Assembly: GCA_021371855.1 (NCBI GenBank)
Contig: JAJFVL010000055.1
Span: 205,926-269,925 of the forward strand
Reading direction: 5' to 3'
DNA from: Bacteroidales bacterium
GTDB lineage: Bacteria > Bacteroidota > Bacteroidia > Bacteroidales > VadinHA17
Length of the DNA stretch: 64,000 nucleotides
Shown: piece by piece, positions 8,866 to 17,019 of the stretch
Numbering within the stretch: the first letter of the stretch is position 1
Layout: each line of letters opens with the position of its first letter
Notes under the pieces: generated by a model
Told to the model about the DNA's origin: nothing
Database searches by the model: none
The model's input: only the letters and a program-made list of their open reading frames with translations
Program-made: the position numbers and the translations under genes

Positions 8866-10458
8866 ATGACAATTGCGGAATTTATTGCGAGTCAATTACA
8901 TAGTCACGGGGTAAAATATGTATTCGGCATCCCCGGAGGTGCATCAATCCCATATCTGGAAGCTTTCAGGTCTGCAGGTATTGAGTTCATTCTTACTTCA
9001 AATGAAGCCTCAGCCGGTATCATGGCCGATGTAACTGCAAGGCTGACTGGGACCCCTGGCATTTGCCACGCTACTTTCGGGCCGGGAGCAACAAACATAT
9101 CAACGGGTATTGGAGGGGCATTGCTTGACCGGTCATCCGTTATCGTTTTCACAAGCGAAATGGATGATGCGATGATTAACCGGACAACTCAGATGAATAT
9201 CAACCATCAGAAGCTTTTTGAAACGTTGACAAAAGCCACATTCCGGATGAGTGCCAATAATGTTACAGAAGTTATTAAAGCGGCTTTCAGATTGTGTAAA
9301 GACCCCTACCCCGGTCCCGTTCATATAGGACTTCCGTCTGACATTTCTGATATTGAAGTATACACCCCTGCTAATGTTACTGTTGAAAATAAATTCAGAT
9401 ATCGGCATAATGATGTTGAAAAAATAATATCTCTGATTGAAAAATCACGCCGGCCCCTGATGGCAATAGGGCTGACGGCAGCAAGACTAGGGATCGGGAA
9501 CGAACTGCTGAAATATCTCGATTATTGGAAAATGCCCGTAGTAATAACCCCCATGGCAAAAGGACTGATCCCTGAGAACCATCCATGCTATACGGGAGTA
9601 TTGTTTCATTCATTGAGCGATTATCTTGAAGATATTTATAATAAAACAGATCTGGTTATCGGGATCGGATACGACCCAGTTGAATATAATTACGAATCGT
9701 GGATGCCGGATGTACCCCTTGTTCATTTTGATGTTAAGGAAACCGATATGCCTTCAACAGGAACCATAGTCCAATATAGCGGCCCTCCCGAGGAGTGGTT
9801 CGATGTCCTTAAGAACATTAACAGAAGCTCCCTGATCTTTGAACAAACGGTTATTAAAGGAATCCGCGATGAGATGCTTTCGGTATTCAATGGTTTTACA
9901 AACCATTTCGGACCTGCAGCAGCATTAAATATCCTTCAGGAAGAATTGCCCGACGATGTAACTCTTACTGCTGATGTTGGTTCCCATCTTCACCTGGCAG
10001 GACAATTCTGGCAAACCCATGGAAGAAGTAAAATGATCATGTCGAACGGATGGTCGGGAATGGGTTTTGGTATCCCGGCTGCACTGGCTGCCCAAATCAA
10101 TAATCCTGCCGCAACTGTCGTCTGTTTAACCGGCGACGGTGGCTTCCTTATGATGGCTGGAGAAATTATTACCGCAAAAAGATACAATTTACCTGTGATT
10201 ATTGTTGTCTTCTCAGATGGAGAATTAAACCTTATCAAAACAAAGCAGTCATGGAAAAACATCCCTCCGTATGGAACAATTCTTTATCAGGGCAATCTTT
10301 TTGGGACTGACACATTCCTCGGGGTCAAAGTATTGACAGCCGATTCACATGAAACCTTGAGGAAAGCCATCATAAGAGCCCTTTCCATAAACGAGCCCGT
10401 TATTATTAATGCAATTGTTGATCCTGAGGACTATAAATGGCTAATCGTCAAACGATAA
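8866..10458 (+). CDS. thiamine-diphosphate enzyme, acetolactate-synthase-like
   Basis: This is a 530-residue three-domain ThDP enzyme. The PYR domain carries the FGIPGGAS string and the conserved catalytic Glu in SNEASAGIMADVTARL; the central domain is Rossmann-like; the PP domain has GDGGFLMMAGEIITAKRYNLPVIIV. Length and layout match acetolactate synthase, benzoylformate decarboxylase and oxalyl/sulfo-type carboligases. In the metal-binding motif the usual NN is replaced by SDG (VFSDGELNLI), so the Mg ligand would be Asp. No regulatory small subunit or branched-chain biosynthetic gene is adjacent, so a catabolic decarboxylase or carboligase is as likely as acetolactate synthase. The start is ATG 8866, supported by the promoter element upstream. 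It is divergent from the EamA gene. Confidence 0.75.
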   Translation: MTIAEFIASQLHSHGVKYVFGIPGGASIPYLEAFRSAGIEFILTSNEASAGIMADVTARLTGTPGICHATFGPGATNISTGIGGALLDRSSVIVFTSEMDDAMINRTTQMNINHQKLFETLTKATFRMSANNVTEVIKAAFRLCKDPYPGPVHIGLPSDISDIEVYTPANVTVENKFRYRHNDVEKIISLIEKSRRPLMAIGLTAARLGIGNELLKYLDYWKMPVVITPMAKGLIPENHPCYTGVLFHSLSDYLEDIYNKTDLVIGIGYDPVEYNYESWMPDVPLVHFDVKETDMPSTGTIVQYSGPPEEWFDVLKNINRSSLIFEQTVIKGIRDEMLSVFNGFTNHFGPAAALNILQEELPDDVTLTADVGSHLHLAGQFWQTHGRSKMIMSNGWSGMGFGIPAALAAQINNPAATVVCLTGDGGFLMMAGEIITAKRYNLPVIIVVFSDGELNLIKTKQSWKNIPPYGTILYQGNLFGTDTFLGVKVLTADSHETLRKAIIRALSINEPVIINAIVDPEDYKWLIVKR

Positions 10459-10586
10459 CAAGGAATTCCCTCACGCAGGTTGTCGGCATTTTTTTTTATT
10501 ATTAGCAATTAAAGCAAGCTGAGCCGCATCACTAATAGACCATGGTCTGAGAGTTATTCCCTCAAAAAATATTTCCATTTAATATT

Positions 10587-10889
10587 TTAACTCTTCTTCT
10601 CTTTCTTAGGCTTTGATTCTTTCACCTCTTCCGTGGTTTCTTTCACTTTCTTTTCTTTCACAGCTTTTTTCTCTTTTTCAGCCTTGGGAGTTTTAGTCTC
10701 AGTTTTTTCTTTTACAACTTTGTCTTCTTTAACCTCAGGAACAGGCGTCACCTCTTTTACAGATTTCCTTTCCTGGATCACTTTTACAGGTTTGATTTCA
10801 GGTTTAACATCTATTTTCCGCGGACGGCGTACACCATAAGAACCAAGTATGATTTTGCCTCTTCTTGATTTTTTATCACCTTTTCCCAT
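10587..10889 (-). CDS. thx: 30S ribosomal protein Thx with charged tail
   Basis: The start is the ATG at 10887-10889, giving 100 residues. The first 25 residues (MGKGDKKSRRGKIILGSYGV, then RRPRK) match the Thx/bTHX family, a small basic peptide bound at the head of the 30S subunit. The remaining 75 residues are an almost pure Lys/Glu/Val/Pro low-complexity tail that should be disordered, whereas Thermus Thx is only about 26 residues. A -7-like CAAAGTTA (plus-strand reading; TAACTTTG on the coding strand) at 10938-10945 could be its promoter. It is convergent with the TPP enzyme gene. Confidence 0.85.
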   Translation of the reverse strand: MGKGDKKSRRGKIILGSYGVRRPRKIDVKPEIKPVKVIQERKSVKEVTPVPEVKEDKVVKEKTETKTPKAEKEKKAVKEKKVKETTEEVKESKPKKEKKS

Positions 10890-10937
10890 AATAGTTTGAT
10901 TTTGATTAAAAATTACAGATCCTTTTAAAGGGAGAAG

Positions 10938-10945
10938 CAAAGTTA
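10938..10945 (-). promoter_or_regulatory. -7 promoter element before thx
   Basis: On the minus strand this reads TAACTTTG, a full TAnnTTTG match, 48 bp upstream of the thx ATG. No convincing -33 element was found. Confidence 0.4.
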
Positions 10946-11120
10946 ACAAAATTCTTTACTTTTATTATGAATTATTCCTGCCCTAATTCAATAATGTGAT
11001 GACAGGTATTTTTTAAGGAGAGAAAGTCCATCTGGTTATGAAGAAACAAAAGAGGTTAATATTCATGCTTTTGGTAAGATTCAGAAAGATTACTATACAT
11101 AATAATAAAATCCAAAATTT

Positions 11121-11687
11121 ATGACCTATTGCGATTACATTAATACTATCTCGGGTGAGAAACTCTCGCTTCATAAAGAATACCATGATAATCATTACGG
11201 TTTCCCAATAGAAGATGATAACGAGTTATTTGAGAGGCTTATGTTCGAGATTAACCAGGCAGGATTGAACTGGATACTTATTCTGAAAAAACAACAGAAC
11301 TTCCGCAGAGCCTTTGACAATTTCAATATTGAAACTGTTGCAGGATATGGAGAAGATGATTTCCAGAGGCTAATGAATGATCCTGGAATAATAAGGAACA
11401 AATTGAAAATAAATGCCGCCATTGAGAACGCGAAGATCATCCTCAAAATCAAAGTGGAATTTGGTTCATTCAGAAAATGGCTTGATATTCATTCCAGACA
11501 AATAAACACTCTTTCTGAATGGACAAAATTATTTAAAAAGACATTCAGGTTCACCGGCGGCGAAATAGTAAATGAGTTTTTAATTAGCATCGGGCATCTC
11601 CCCGGGGCTCATAGCCCTGAGTGTCCTGTATATGATAAAATAATTAAAATCAAAAAAAATGAGAAGGAAAGACAGAGAAATAACTGA
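11121..11687 (+). CDS. tag: DNA-3-methyladenine glycosylase I
   Basis: This 188-residue protein closely follows the Tag family. Cys4 and His18 near the start, and His164/Cys168 in AHSPEC near the end, match the zinc-snap residues of E. coli Tag. YHDNHYGFPIEDDNELFERL, FEINQAGLNWILILKK and GIIRNKLKINAAIENAK are the usual family blocks. It excises 3-methyladenine from alkylated DNA by base flipping. The family motif HDEEWG is HDNHYG here, a conservative drift. Its 3' end overlaps the start of the flavoprotein gene by 29 bp, so the two are co-transcribed and probably translationally coupled. Confidence 0.9.
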   Translation: MTYCDYINTISGEKLSLHKEYHDNHYGFPIEDDNELFERLMFEINQAGLNWILILKKQQNFRRAFDNFNIETVAGYGEDDFQRLMNDPGIIRNKLKINAAIENAKIILKIKVEFGSFRKWLDIHSRQINTLSEWTKLFKKTFRFTGGEIVNEFLISIGHLPGAHSPECPVYDKIIKIKKNEKERQRNN

Positions 11688-12123
11688 AACAGAATCGATT
11701 GAAAAAATAATAAGAAAGGCGGACGTTTGCAGGATCGCTATGGCTAATGGTGATATTCCTTACATTGTTACTCTCAATTTCGGATACTCCGGTGGAACAC
11801 ATCCCTGTCTTTACTTTCATTGTGCTCCTGATGGCAGAAAACTCGATATGATTCAAAAAAATAATCGGGTCTGCTTTGAGATGGACACAGATCATGTGCT
11901 GATCAATGGAAAAAAAGGGTGTGACTGGGGAATGAATTACAGTAGTGTAGTTGGTTATGGCAGAATTTCAGTGATCAGAGAAACTGGTTCGAAAATTTTA
12001 GCTCTTAACTGCATAATGTCTCAATATTCAGAATTGACACATCCCGTTTACGACCAAAAAATGGTAGAAAGAACAACTCTGCTCAGACTTGATATAGAAG
12101 AGATGACAGGTAAAAGAAAATGA
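11659..12123 (+). CDS. pyridoxamine 5'-phosphate oxidase-fold protein, NimA-like
   Basis: This is a 154-residue split-barrel flavoprotein. The order of blocks fits the Nim/PPOX group: VCRIAMANGDIPYIVTLNFGY, LYFHCAPDGRKLDMIQKNNRVCFEMD, YSSVVGYGRISVI and a C-terminal TTLLRLDIEEMTGK. Family members include 5-nitroimidazole reductases that confer metronidazole resistance, but most chromosomal copies have unknown substrates, so resistance cannot be claimed. Its ATG lies 29 bp inside the end of tag and no gap separates the two. Confidence 0.8.
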   Translation: MRRKDREITETESIEKIIRKADVCRIAMANGDIPYIVTLNFGYSGGTHPCLYFHCAPDGRKLDMIQKNNRVCFEMDTDHVLINGKKGCDWGMNYSSVVGYGRISVIRETGSKILALNCIMSQYSELTHPVYDQKMVERTTLLRLDIEEMTGKRK

Positions 12124-12203
12124 TTATATTTAATCAATAAATAGCTTTAATAAATCTGTAAAACTCAGGCCTGATATTTTTTTAAACAATAATACCCTGA
12201 AGT

Positions 12204-13757
12204 ATGAAAAAAAGAAGAAATTTCCTTTTTGTAGCTTTTTACTCTATTTTGTTATTAGGCATTTCAGGTTGTTCAGATAAGGGTAACAGGAATCCCAATA
12301 CCTTTGAAATACTTACTCCCAAGCCGTCTCCTGTTCCACGGATTAATGGAGCTAAAATATTTGGTGTCAGACCAGGCTCCCCTTTTATCTTCACAATACC
12401 GGCTACAGGCAGCAAACCTATTAATTACGAGGTTCTGAACATTCCTGCCGGACTAAGTTGTGATCCTAAGACCGGACAGATAACAGGAGTGATTGAAGAG
12501 CCCGGGGAATACCTTACAACTTTCCGTGTTACAAATAAACTCGGGTCTGCGCAGAGGGAATTTAAGATTGTCTGCGGTGACAAGCTGGCTCTGACTCCTC
12601 ATATGGGATGGAACAGCTGGTATGTATGGGAAAATCATGTGACTGACAAGATCATGCGCGATGCAGCAGACGCAATGGTAAGCTCGGGAATGATCGACCA
12701 TGGCTATATGTATGTCAACATTGACGATTGCTGGGCGATCAAACCAGGATCAACTGATTCAACACTTCTGGGAGAACCTCGCGACATAAGAGGAATGGTC
12801 AATTCCAACAAAAGATTTCCTGACATGAAAGGTCTTACTGATTATATCCATTCAAAAGGACTGAAGGCAGGTATTTATACCTCTCCCGGCCCGTTTACAT
12901 GTGCAGGTCATATCGGGGCTTATGGCAAAGAAGAACAGGATATTGCCAGATTTGCCGAATGGGGATATGATTTTCTTAAATATGACTGGTGTTCATATGG
13001 CAAAATCGGAAGAAAAGACACTCTCCCCGATCTCCAGAAACCATACATACTTATCAGCAATATCATTCGTAATCAGAAACGTGATATTGTACTCAATCTT
13101 TGTCAGTACGGAATGGGTGATGTCTGGAAGTGGGGCAAAGAAGTCGGAGGTCAGAGCTGGCGTACAGCAGGTGATCTGGGTGGCTCGTTTGAAGGTATAG
13201 CGACGGCACTCTTCAGGGATGGTTTTGATGTATACAGCCGGAACAGTCTTCACCTCTACGCCGGGCCGGGTGGCTGGAATGATCCTGATTACCTTCTTAT
13301 TGGCTATCTCAGTAACTGGAAAGGAGAAACGGTCCCAACACCTCTTACACCAAATGAACAGTACACCCAGGTATCACTCTGGAGTTTGGTTGCTGCACCA
13401 TTGATATTCAGCGGAGACATTACCCGGATGGATGATTTTACCCTCAGCCTTCTTACAAATGATGAAATTATTGAGGTAGATCAGGATCCAATGGGCAAAC
13501 CAGGTTACAGAGTTACCAAATCGGGTGATACTGAAGTATGGATAAGACATCTTGAAGATGGATCTTGTGCTGTAGGTCTCTTCAACAGGGGAGAAAACAG
13601 TCTGAATGTAACCGCCCGGTGGAGTGATCTTGGTCTGGCAGGGAAACAAAGGGTACGGGATCTGTGGAGGCAGAAAAACCTCGGCAGATTCAATGACGAA
13701 TTCTCTGTAAAAGTTCCCCAACACGGAGTTGTTATGGTGAGAATATGGCCGCATTAG
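12204..13757 (+). CDS. GH27 alpha-galactosidase lipoprotein
   Basis: This is a 517-residue secreted glycosidase. The lipoprotein signal ends LGISGC with Cys23. A putative Ig-like domain (about 45-125, with PINYEVLNIPAGLSCDPKTG and ITGVIEEPGEYL) precedes the GH27 barrel, which begins LALTPHMGWNSWYVWENHV. The nucleophile is Asp261 in FLKYDWCSYG and the acid/base is Asp324 in SWRTAGDLGG. The C-terminal beta-sandwich has the typical EVWIRHLEDGSCAVGLFNRG. It removes terminal alpha-galactose (or beta-arabinopyranose in some members) from oligosaccharides at the cell surface or in the periplasm. It stands alone; no SusCD lies beside it. Confidence 0.9.
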   Translation: MKKRRNFLFVAFYSILLLGISGCSDKGNRNPNTFEILTPKPSPVPRINGAKIFGVRPGSPFIFTIPATGSKPINYEVLNIPAGLSCDPKTGQITGVIEEPGEYLTTFRVTNKLGSAQREFKIVCGDKLALTPHMGWNSWYVWENHVTDKIMRDAADAMVSSGMIDHGYMYVNIDDCWAIKPGSTDSTLLGEPRDIRGMVNSNKRFPDMKGLTDYIHSKGLKAGIYTSPGPFTCAGHIGAYGKEEQDIARFAEWGYDFLKYDWCSYGKIGRKDTLPDLQKPYILISNIIRNQKRDIVLNLCQYGMGDVWKWGKEVGGQSWRTAGDLGGSFEGIATALFRDGFDVYSRNSLHLYAGPGGWNDPDYLLIGYLSNWKGETVPTPLTPNEQYTQVSLWSLVAAPLIFSGDITRMDDFTLSLLTNDEIIEVDQDPMGKPGYRVTKSGDTEVWIRHLEDGSCAVGLFNRGENSLNVTARWSDLGLAGKQRVRDLWRQKNLGRFNDEFSVKVPQHGVVMVRIWPH

Positions 13758-13870
13758 ATCAGATAATTTTCAGATAAGTCAAATATTTACTGACCTAGTC
13801 AATCATCGGGTATCAGGTATGATTGTTCCGGTTAAAAAGAGTAAATTGCATAATCTTATTAAAGCATATC

Positions 13871-14659
13871 ATGCAAACATTAAACGATCTAAGACTGGCG
13901 GTCCTTATAGATGCCGACAATATCCCGTACAGTAATGTAAAAGGGATGCTGGAAGAAATAGCAAAGTACGGGACCCCCACTTTTAAAAGGATCTATGGAG
14001 ACTGGACAAGACCCACACTGTCAGGATGGAAAACAGTTCTTCTTGAAAACGCCATCACCCCAGTTCAGCAATACAGTTATACCAAAGGTAAAAATTCCAG
14101 TGATTCTGCATTGATTATTGATGCAATGGACATACTTTACTCAGGGAAGATAGATGGCTTTTGTATTGTTTCAAGCGACAGCGATTTCACCCGCCTTGCT
14201 ACAAGACTCAGGGAAGCAGGGATGAAAGTATTCGGCATCGGGGAAAGAAAAACGCCCTATCCGTTTATTGTTGCTTGCGACAAATTCATTTATCTCGAAA
14301 TTATAGCATCATCGGTTGTGGCACCTGAACCTCCTGAACCTGTTACTGAAATCAAAAAAAGAGGAAAACCTATTGTAAAAAAGAAGAAGACAAAAACGGA
14401 AGAAACAGATAACCTGTCACATACACGGATAATAAACCGTCTTATCTCTTCCTCAATATCCGACCTGGCTGATGAAAATGGATGGGCTTATCTGGGTGAT
14501 GTCGGGAATCTGATCCTTAAGAAAAAACCTGACTTTGATCCAAGAAATTTCGGATTTCCAAAACTGACTCCTCTTATCAAATCTCTCGATTTTGAAATTG
14601 ATGAGAGAGAATCAGGACAGAATAATATAAAGCATATTTATATTAGAAACAGAAAGTAG
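13871..14659 (+). CDS. NYN-domain / OST-HTH (LOTUS) protein
   Basis: This is a 262-residue protein starting at the ATG at 13871 (MQTLNDLRLAVLIDADN); an upstream in-frame TTG is ignored. The N-terminal NYN domain (PIN-like nuclease fold) shows DADN at 14-17, DSALIIDAMD, and SSDSDFTRLATRLREAGM with the acidic metal-site residues. A basic linker (KKRGKPIVKKKKTKTEE) leads to a C-terminal OST-HTH/LOTUS-type winged helix (about 185-260, with WAYLGDVGNLILKKKPDFDP). The combination is widespread in bacteria and is thought to process RNA, but substrates are unknown. It is transcribed alone between glycan-related genes. Confidence 0.85.
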   Translation: MQTLNDLRLAVLIDADNIPYSNVKGMLEEIAKYGTPTFKRIYGDWTRPTLSGWKTVLLENAITPVQQYSYTKGKNSSDSALIIDAMDILYSGKIDGFCIVSSDSDFTRLATRLREAGMKVFGIGERKTPYPFIVACDKFIYLEIIASSVVAPEPPEPVTEIKKRGKPIVKKKKTKTEETDNLSHTRIINRLISSSISDLADENGWAYLGDVGNLILKKKPDFDPRNFGFPKLTPLIKSLDFEIDERESGQNNIKHIYIRNRK

Positions 14660-14811
14660 ACCATTAAGGCTTTATCTGCAATATAGCATCCGGTACTTCC
14701 AAGACTTATTATGTGAGTCGACGAAGCAACCAAATGCTAATGATACTCATAAAGTTGTTATGATTGCAGAAATTGGATTGCGATGTACCATTAAAACAAT
14801 TATAAATAAAA

Positions 14812-16221
14812 ATGAGATCAGAAGAAAAGAATTCACGACGTGACTTTATTAAAAAGTCAGCAGCTTCTGCAGCTGCATTTATAATAGTTCCACGACATGT
14901 TTTGGGTGGCAGAGGATATATTCCGCCAAGCGATAAGGTCAATATCGGTATAGTTGGAGCCGGAGGACAATCAATGTATAGTATCGGGGAACTTCTCAAA
15001 CTTGAAGATGTCCAGCTTACGTCGATAGCAGATCCATCGAATCATTGGACGAACGACATTTTATATAGTTTTGATACCGGTCGTGGACCGACAAAAAAGT
15101 TTATTGAGGCTAACTATTCCCGTAAAGCTCCAAACTATAAAATGTCAGAATATGAGGATTTCCGGGTGATGCTTGAAAAAGAAAGGTCACTTGATGCGAT
15201 AGTGTGCGCGACCCCTGACAATACACATGCATATGTGTCTATTTTCGCTATGCGGAAAGGGAAGCATGTTTACTGCGAAAAACCTTTGACACATAATATC
15301 TGGGAAGCCCGTAAAGTGCGTGAGGTAGCACGGGAGACCGGTCTTGCAACCCAAATGGGTAACCAGGGTACCAGTCAGGACAATCTCCGTCTGACTGTTG
15401 AATACCTTCGCGCCGGTGCAATTGGTACCGTCAGGGAGGCACATTCATGGGTATCAGCCACCAGATGGCTGCCTGCACTCAATGGATTTCCCAGGGAGTC
15501 GACCCCTATCCCTGATGGATTTAACTGGGATCTCTGGCTTGGTCCGACATCCTGGCATCCTTACAACAAAGTATACACACCTGTGAAATGGCGCGATTTC
15601 TGGGCTTTTGGTTGTGGGGCACTTGGCGATTTTGGATGCCACGACATGAATTCCGCAACATGGGCCTTTGACCTGCATATTCCGGAAAGTGTAGAAGTAC
15701 TCCCTGCAGGCAAAGGTAATTCCGATATTGCCCCATACGGGGAGATTGGCTATTACAAATTTGCCGCAAACGGAGAACAACCTCCAATTAAGCTGACCTG
15801 GTATTCCGGAGGTTTGCATCCTGACCTTCCGGAACTGTTGCCAAGAGATTTAATATTAAGTAACAGAGGGGCAATGTTTGTCGGAGATAAAGGTATCATA
15901 CTCAATAATGGAGGCATCAGCAGTGCTCCACAAATCTTCCCTGACAGTCTGAAAGAATCATTTGCTCCACCTGCCCAATCCATCCCCCGTTCCAGAGGTC
16001 ATCATCGTGAATGGATTGATGCCATTAAAGGCGGACCTGCAGCATTTTCAAACTTTGAATATGGAGCCCGTCTTACAGAGATCGTACTGCTGGGTGTCCT
16101 TTCCCTCAGGCTCGGTGGTAAGAAAATCTACTGGGACGCCGCAAATATGAAAGCTGTTGGATTACCAGAGGCAGACTCTATTATCAGGGAACCGGTAAGA
16201 GAAGGCTGGGAAATGGCGTAA
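14812..16221 (+). CDS. Tat-exported Gfo/Idh/MocA-family oxidoreductase
   Basis: This is a 469-residue protein. The twin-arginine signal is NSRRDFIKKSAASAAAFIIV (RR at 9-10), the Rossmann NAD-binding loop is NIGIVGAGGQS (44-54), and the EKP motif of the family is in HVYCEKPLTHN. The C-terminal Gfo/Idh domain contains DGFNWDLWLGP and FGCGALGDFGCHDMN. Export by Tat implies folding with bound NAD(P) before transport. Relatives include sugar dehydrogenases and NAD-dependent glycosidases (GH109), which share this signal and length, so it may be a glycoside-cleaving rather than a simple redox enzyme. It sits near GH27 and GH92 genes but has its own spacing on both sides. Confidence 0.83.
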   Translation: MRSEEKNSRRDFIKKSAASAAAFIIVPRHVLGGRGYIPPSDKVNIGIVGAGGQSMYSIGELLKLEDVQLTSIADPSNHWTNDILYSFDTGRGPTKKFIEANYSRKAPNYKMSEYEDFRVMLEKERSLDAIVCATPDNTHAYVSIFAMRKGKHVYCEKPLTHNIWEARKVREVARETGLATQMGNQGTSQDNLRLTVEYLRAGAIGTVREAHSWVSATRWLPALNGFPRESTPIPDGFNWDLWLGPTSWHPYNKVYTPVKWRDFWAFGCGALGDFGCHDMNSATWAFDLHIPESVEVLPAGKGNSDIAPYGEIGYYKFAANGEQPPIKLTWYSGGLHPDLPELLPRDLILSNRGAMFVGDKGIILNNGGISSAPQIFPDSLKESFAPPAQSIPRSRGHHREWIDAIKGGPAAFSNFEYGARLTEIVLLGVLSLRLGGKKIYWDAANMKAVGLPEADSIIREPVREGWEMA

Positions 16222-16342
16222 GCATCACGACAGACCCCAGGGGGCAAATCAAAGACAATAAAGCCCGTATTTCTTCAAGGTTAATATACCGGTAAGAACA
16301 TTAAAAAGCTATTTAAATACAATATATTATGGCTTTTTATTT

Positions 16343-16371
16343 TTTGTTTCCAAAAAAAAATATGACCTTTG
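16343..16371 (+). promoter_or_regulatory. possible promoter of RRM/cold-shock operon
   Basis: TTTG (16343-16346) is followed after 17 bp by GACCTTTG (16364-16371), a one-mismatch -7 element. It lies 31 bp before the first ATG. Weak but well placed. Confidence 0.35.
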
Positions 16372-16402
16372 TTTCTGTTATAAATACTTTAATATTTGAA
16401 TT

Positions 16403-16726
16403 ATGAACATTTACGTAGGAAGTCTTCATTTTAAAATGAGTGAAGCAGAATTAAAAGAAATCTTTGAAGAGTATGGCGAAGTAACATCCGCAAAAATCAT
16501 TATTGATAAATACTCTGGGAAAAGCAAAGGATTTGGTTTCGTTGAGATGCCGAATGAAGCTGAAGCAAAAAAAGCCATTGAGGAATTAAATGGAGCTGAA
16601 GTTTCTGGTAGAAACATTATTGTTAATGAATCTATTGAAAGAACTGACAGAAGAAGTAATTTCAGGGGTGGAGATAACGACCGCAGAGGTGGTGGCGGTG
16701 GAAACAGAAGAGATAACTACAGGTAG
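16403..16726 (+). CDS. RRM RNA-binding protein with RGG-like tail
   Basis: This is a 107-residue protein made of a single RRM (about 1-78). RNP2 is IYVGSL (3-8) and RNP1 is KGFGFVEM (about 47-54). It is followed by an Arg/Gly/Asp-rich tail (FRGGDNDRRGGGGGNRRDNYR region) that should be flexible and bind RNA non-specifically. Short RRM proteins of this kind are abundant in Bacteroidota, many of which lack Hfq, and are candidate post-transcriptional regulators. It is 20 bp upstream of a cold-shock-domain gene and presumably in the same transcript, which ends at the hairpin at 16966-17002. Confidence 0.9.
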   Translation: MNIYVGSLHFKMSEAELKEIFEEYGEVTSAKIIIDKYSGKSKGFGFVEMPNEAEAKKAIEELNGAEVSGRNIIVNESIERTDRRSNFRGGDNDRRGGGGGNRRDNYR

Positions 16727-16746
16727 GAACAAAAAAATCTAAAACT

Positions 16747-16944
16747 ATGAAAGGTACTGTTAAATGGTATGACAGAGTAAAAGGCTACGGATTCCTTCAG
16801 ACAGAAGATGAAAAGGATATCTTTATCCACCGTTCTGGTTTAGAGGTTCCCCACACCGAACTTGAGGCAGGTCAGGCAGTTGAGTTTGAAATTGAGCAGA
16901 GAGAAAAAGGACCTGTGGCTGTTAAAGTTAGAAAAGTAGATTAA
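16747..16944 (+). CDS. cold-shock domain protein
   Basis: This is a 65-residue CspA-type OB fold. KGTVKWYDRVKGYGFLQ carries RNP1 (KGYGFLQ) and DIFIHRSGL carries RNP2, with the usual acidic loop. These proteins bind single-stranded RNA and DNA and melt secondary structure, in the cold or constitutively. At 65 residues it is normal length. It is the second gene of the operon with the RRM protein, 20 bp downstream, so two different single-stranded nucleic-acid chaperones are co-produced. Confidence 0.93.
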   Translation: MKGTVKWYDRVKGYGFLQTEDEKDIFIHRSGLEVPHTELEAGQAVEFEIEQREKGPVAVKVRKVD

Positions 16945-16965
16945 TCTTAATCACATTTACAAAAC

Positions 16966-17002
16966 ATGAGGCTGTATCCGTAAAGTACAGCCTCATTTTT
17001 TT
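16966..17002 (+). terminator. rho-independent terminator (probably bidirectional)
   Basis: The arms ATGAGGCTGTA (16966-16976) and TACAGCCTCAT (16986-16996) form a perfect 11-bp stem with a 9-nt loop, followed by seven T. On the minus strand a TTTTG run follows, so it may also end the convergent GH92 transcript. Confidence 0.88.
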
Positions 17003-17019
17003 ATAATTTAATATAGCAA

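Noticed and set aside
10537..10548. 12-bp palindrome AGACCATGGTCT as a terminator
   Set aside because: It lies between convergent genes but has no loop and no T run, so it is not a terminator; a binding site is possible but unsupported.
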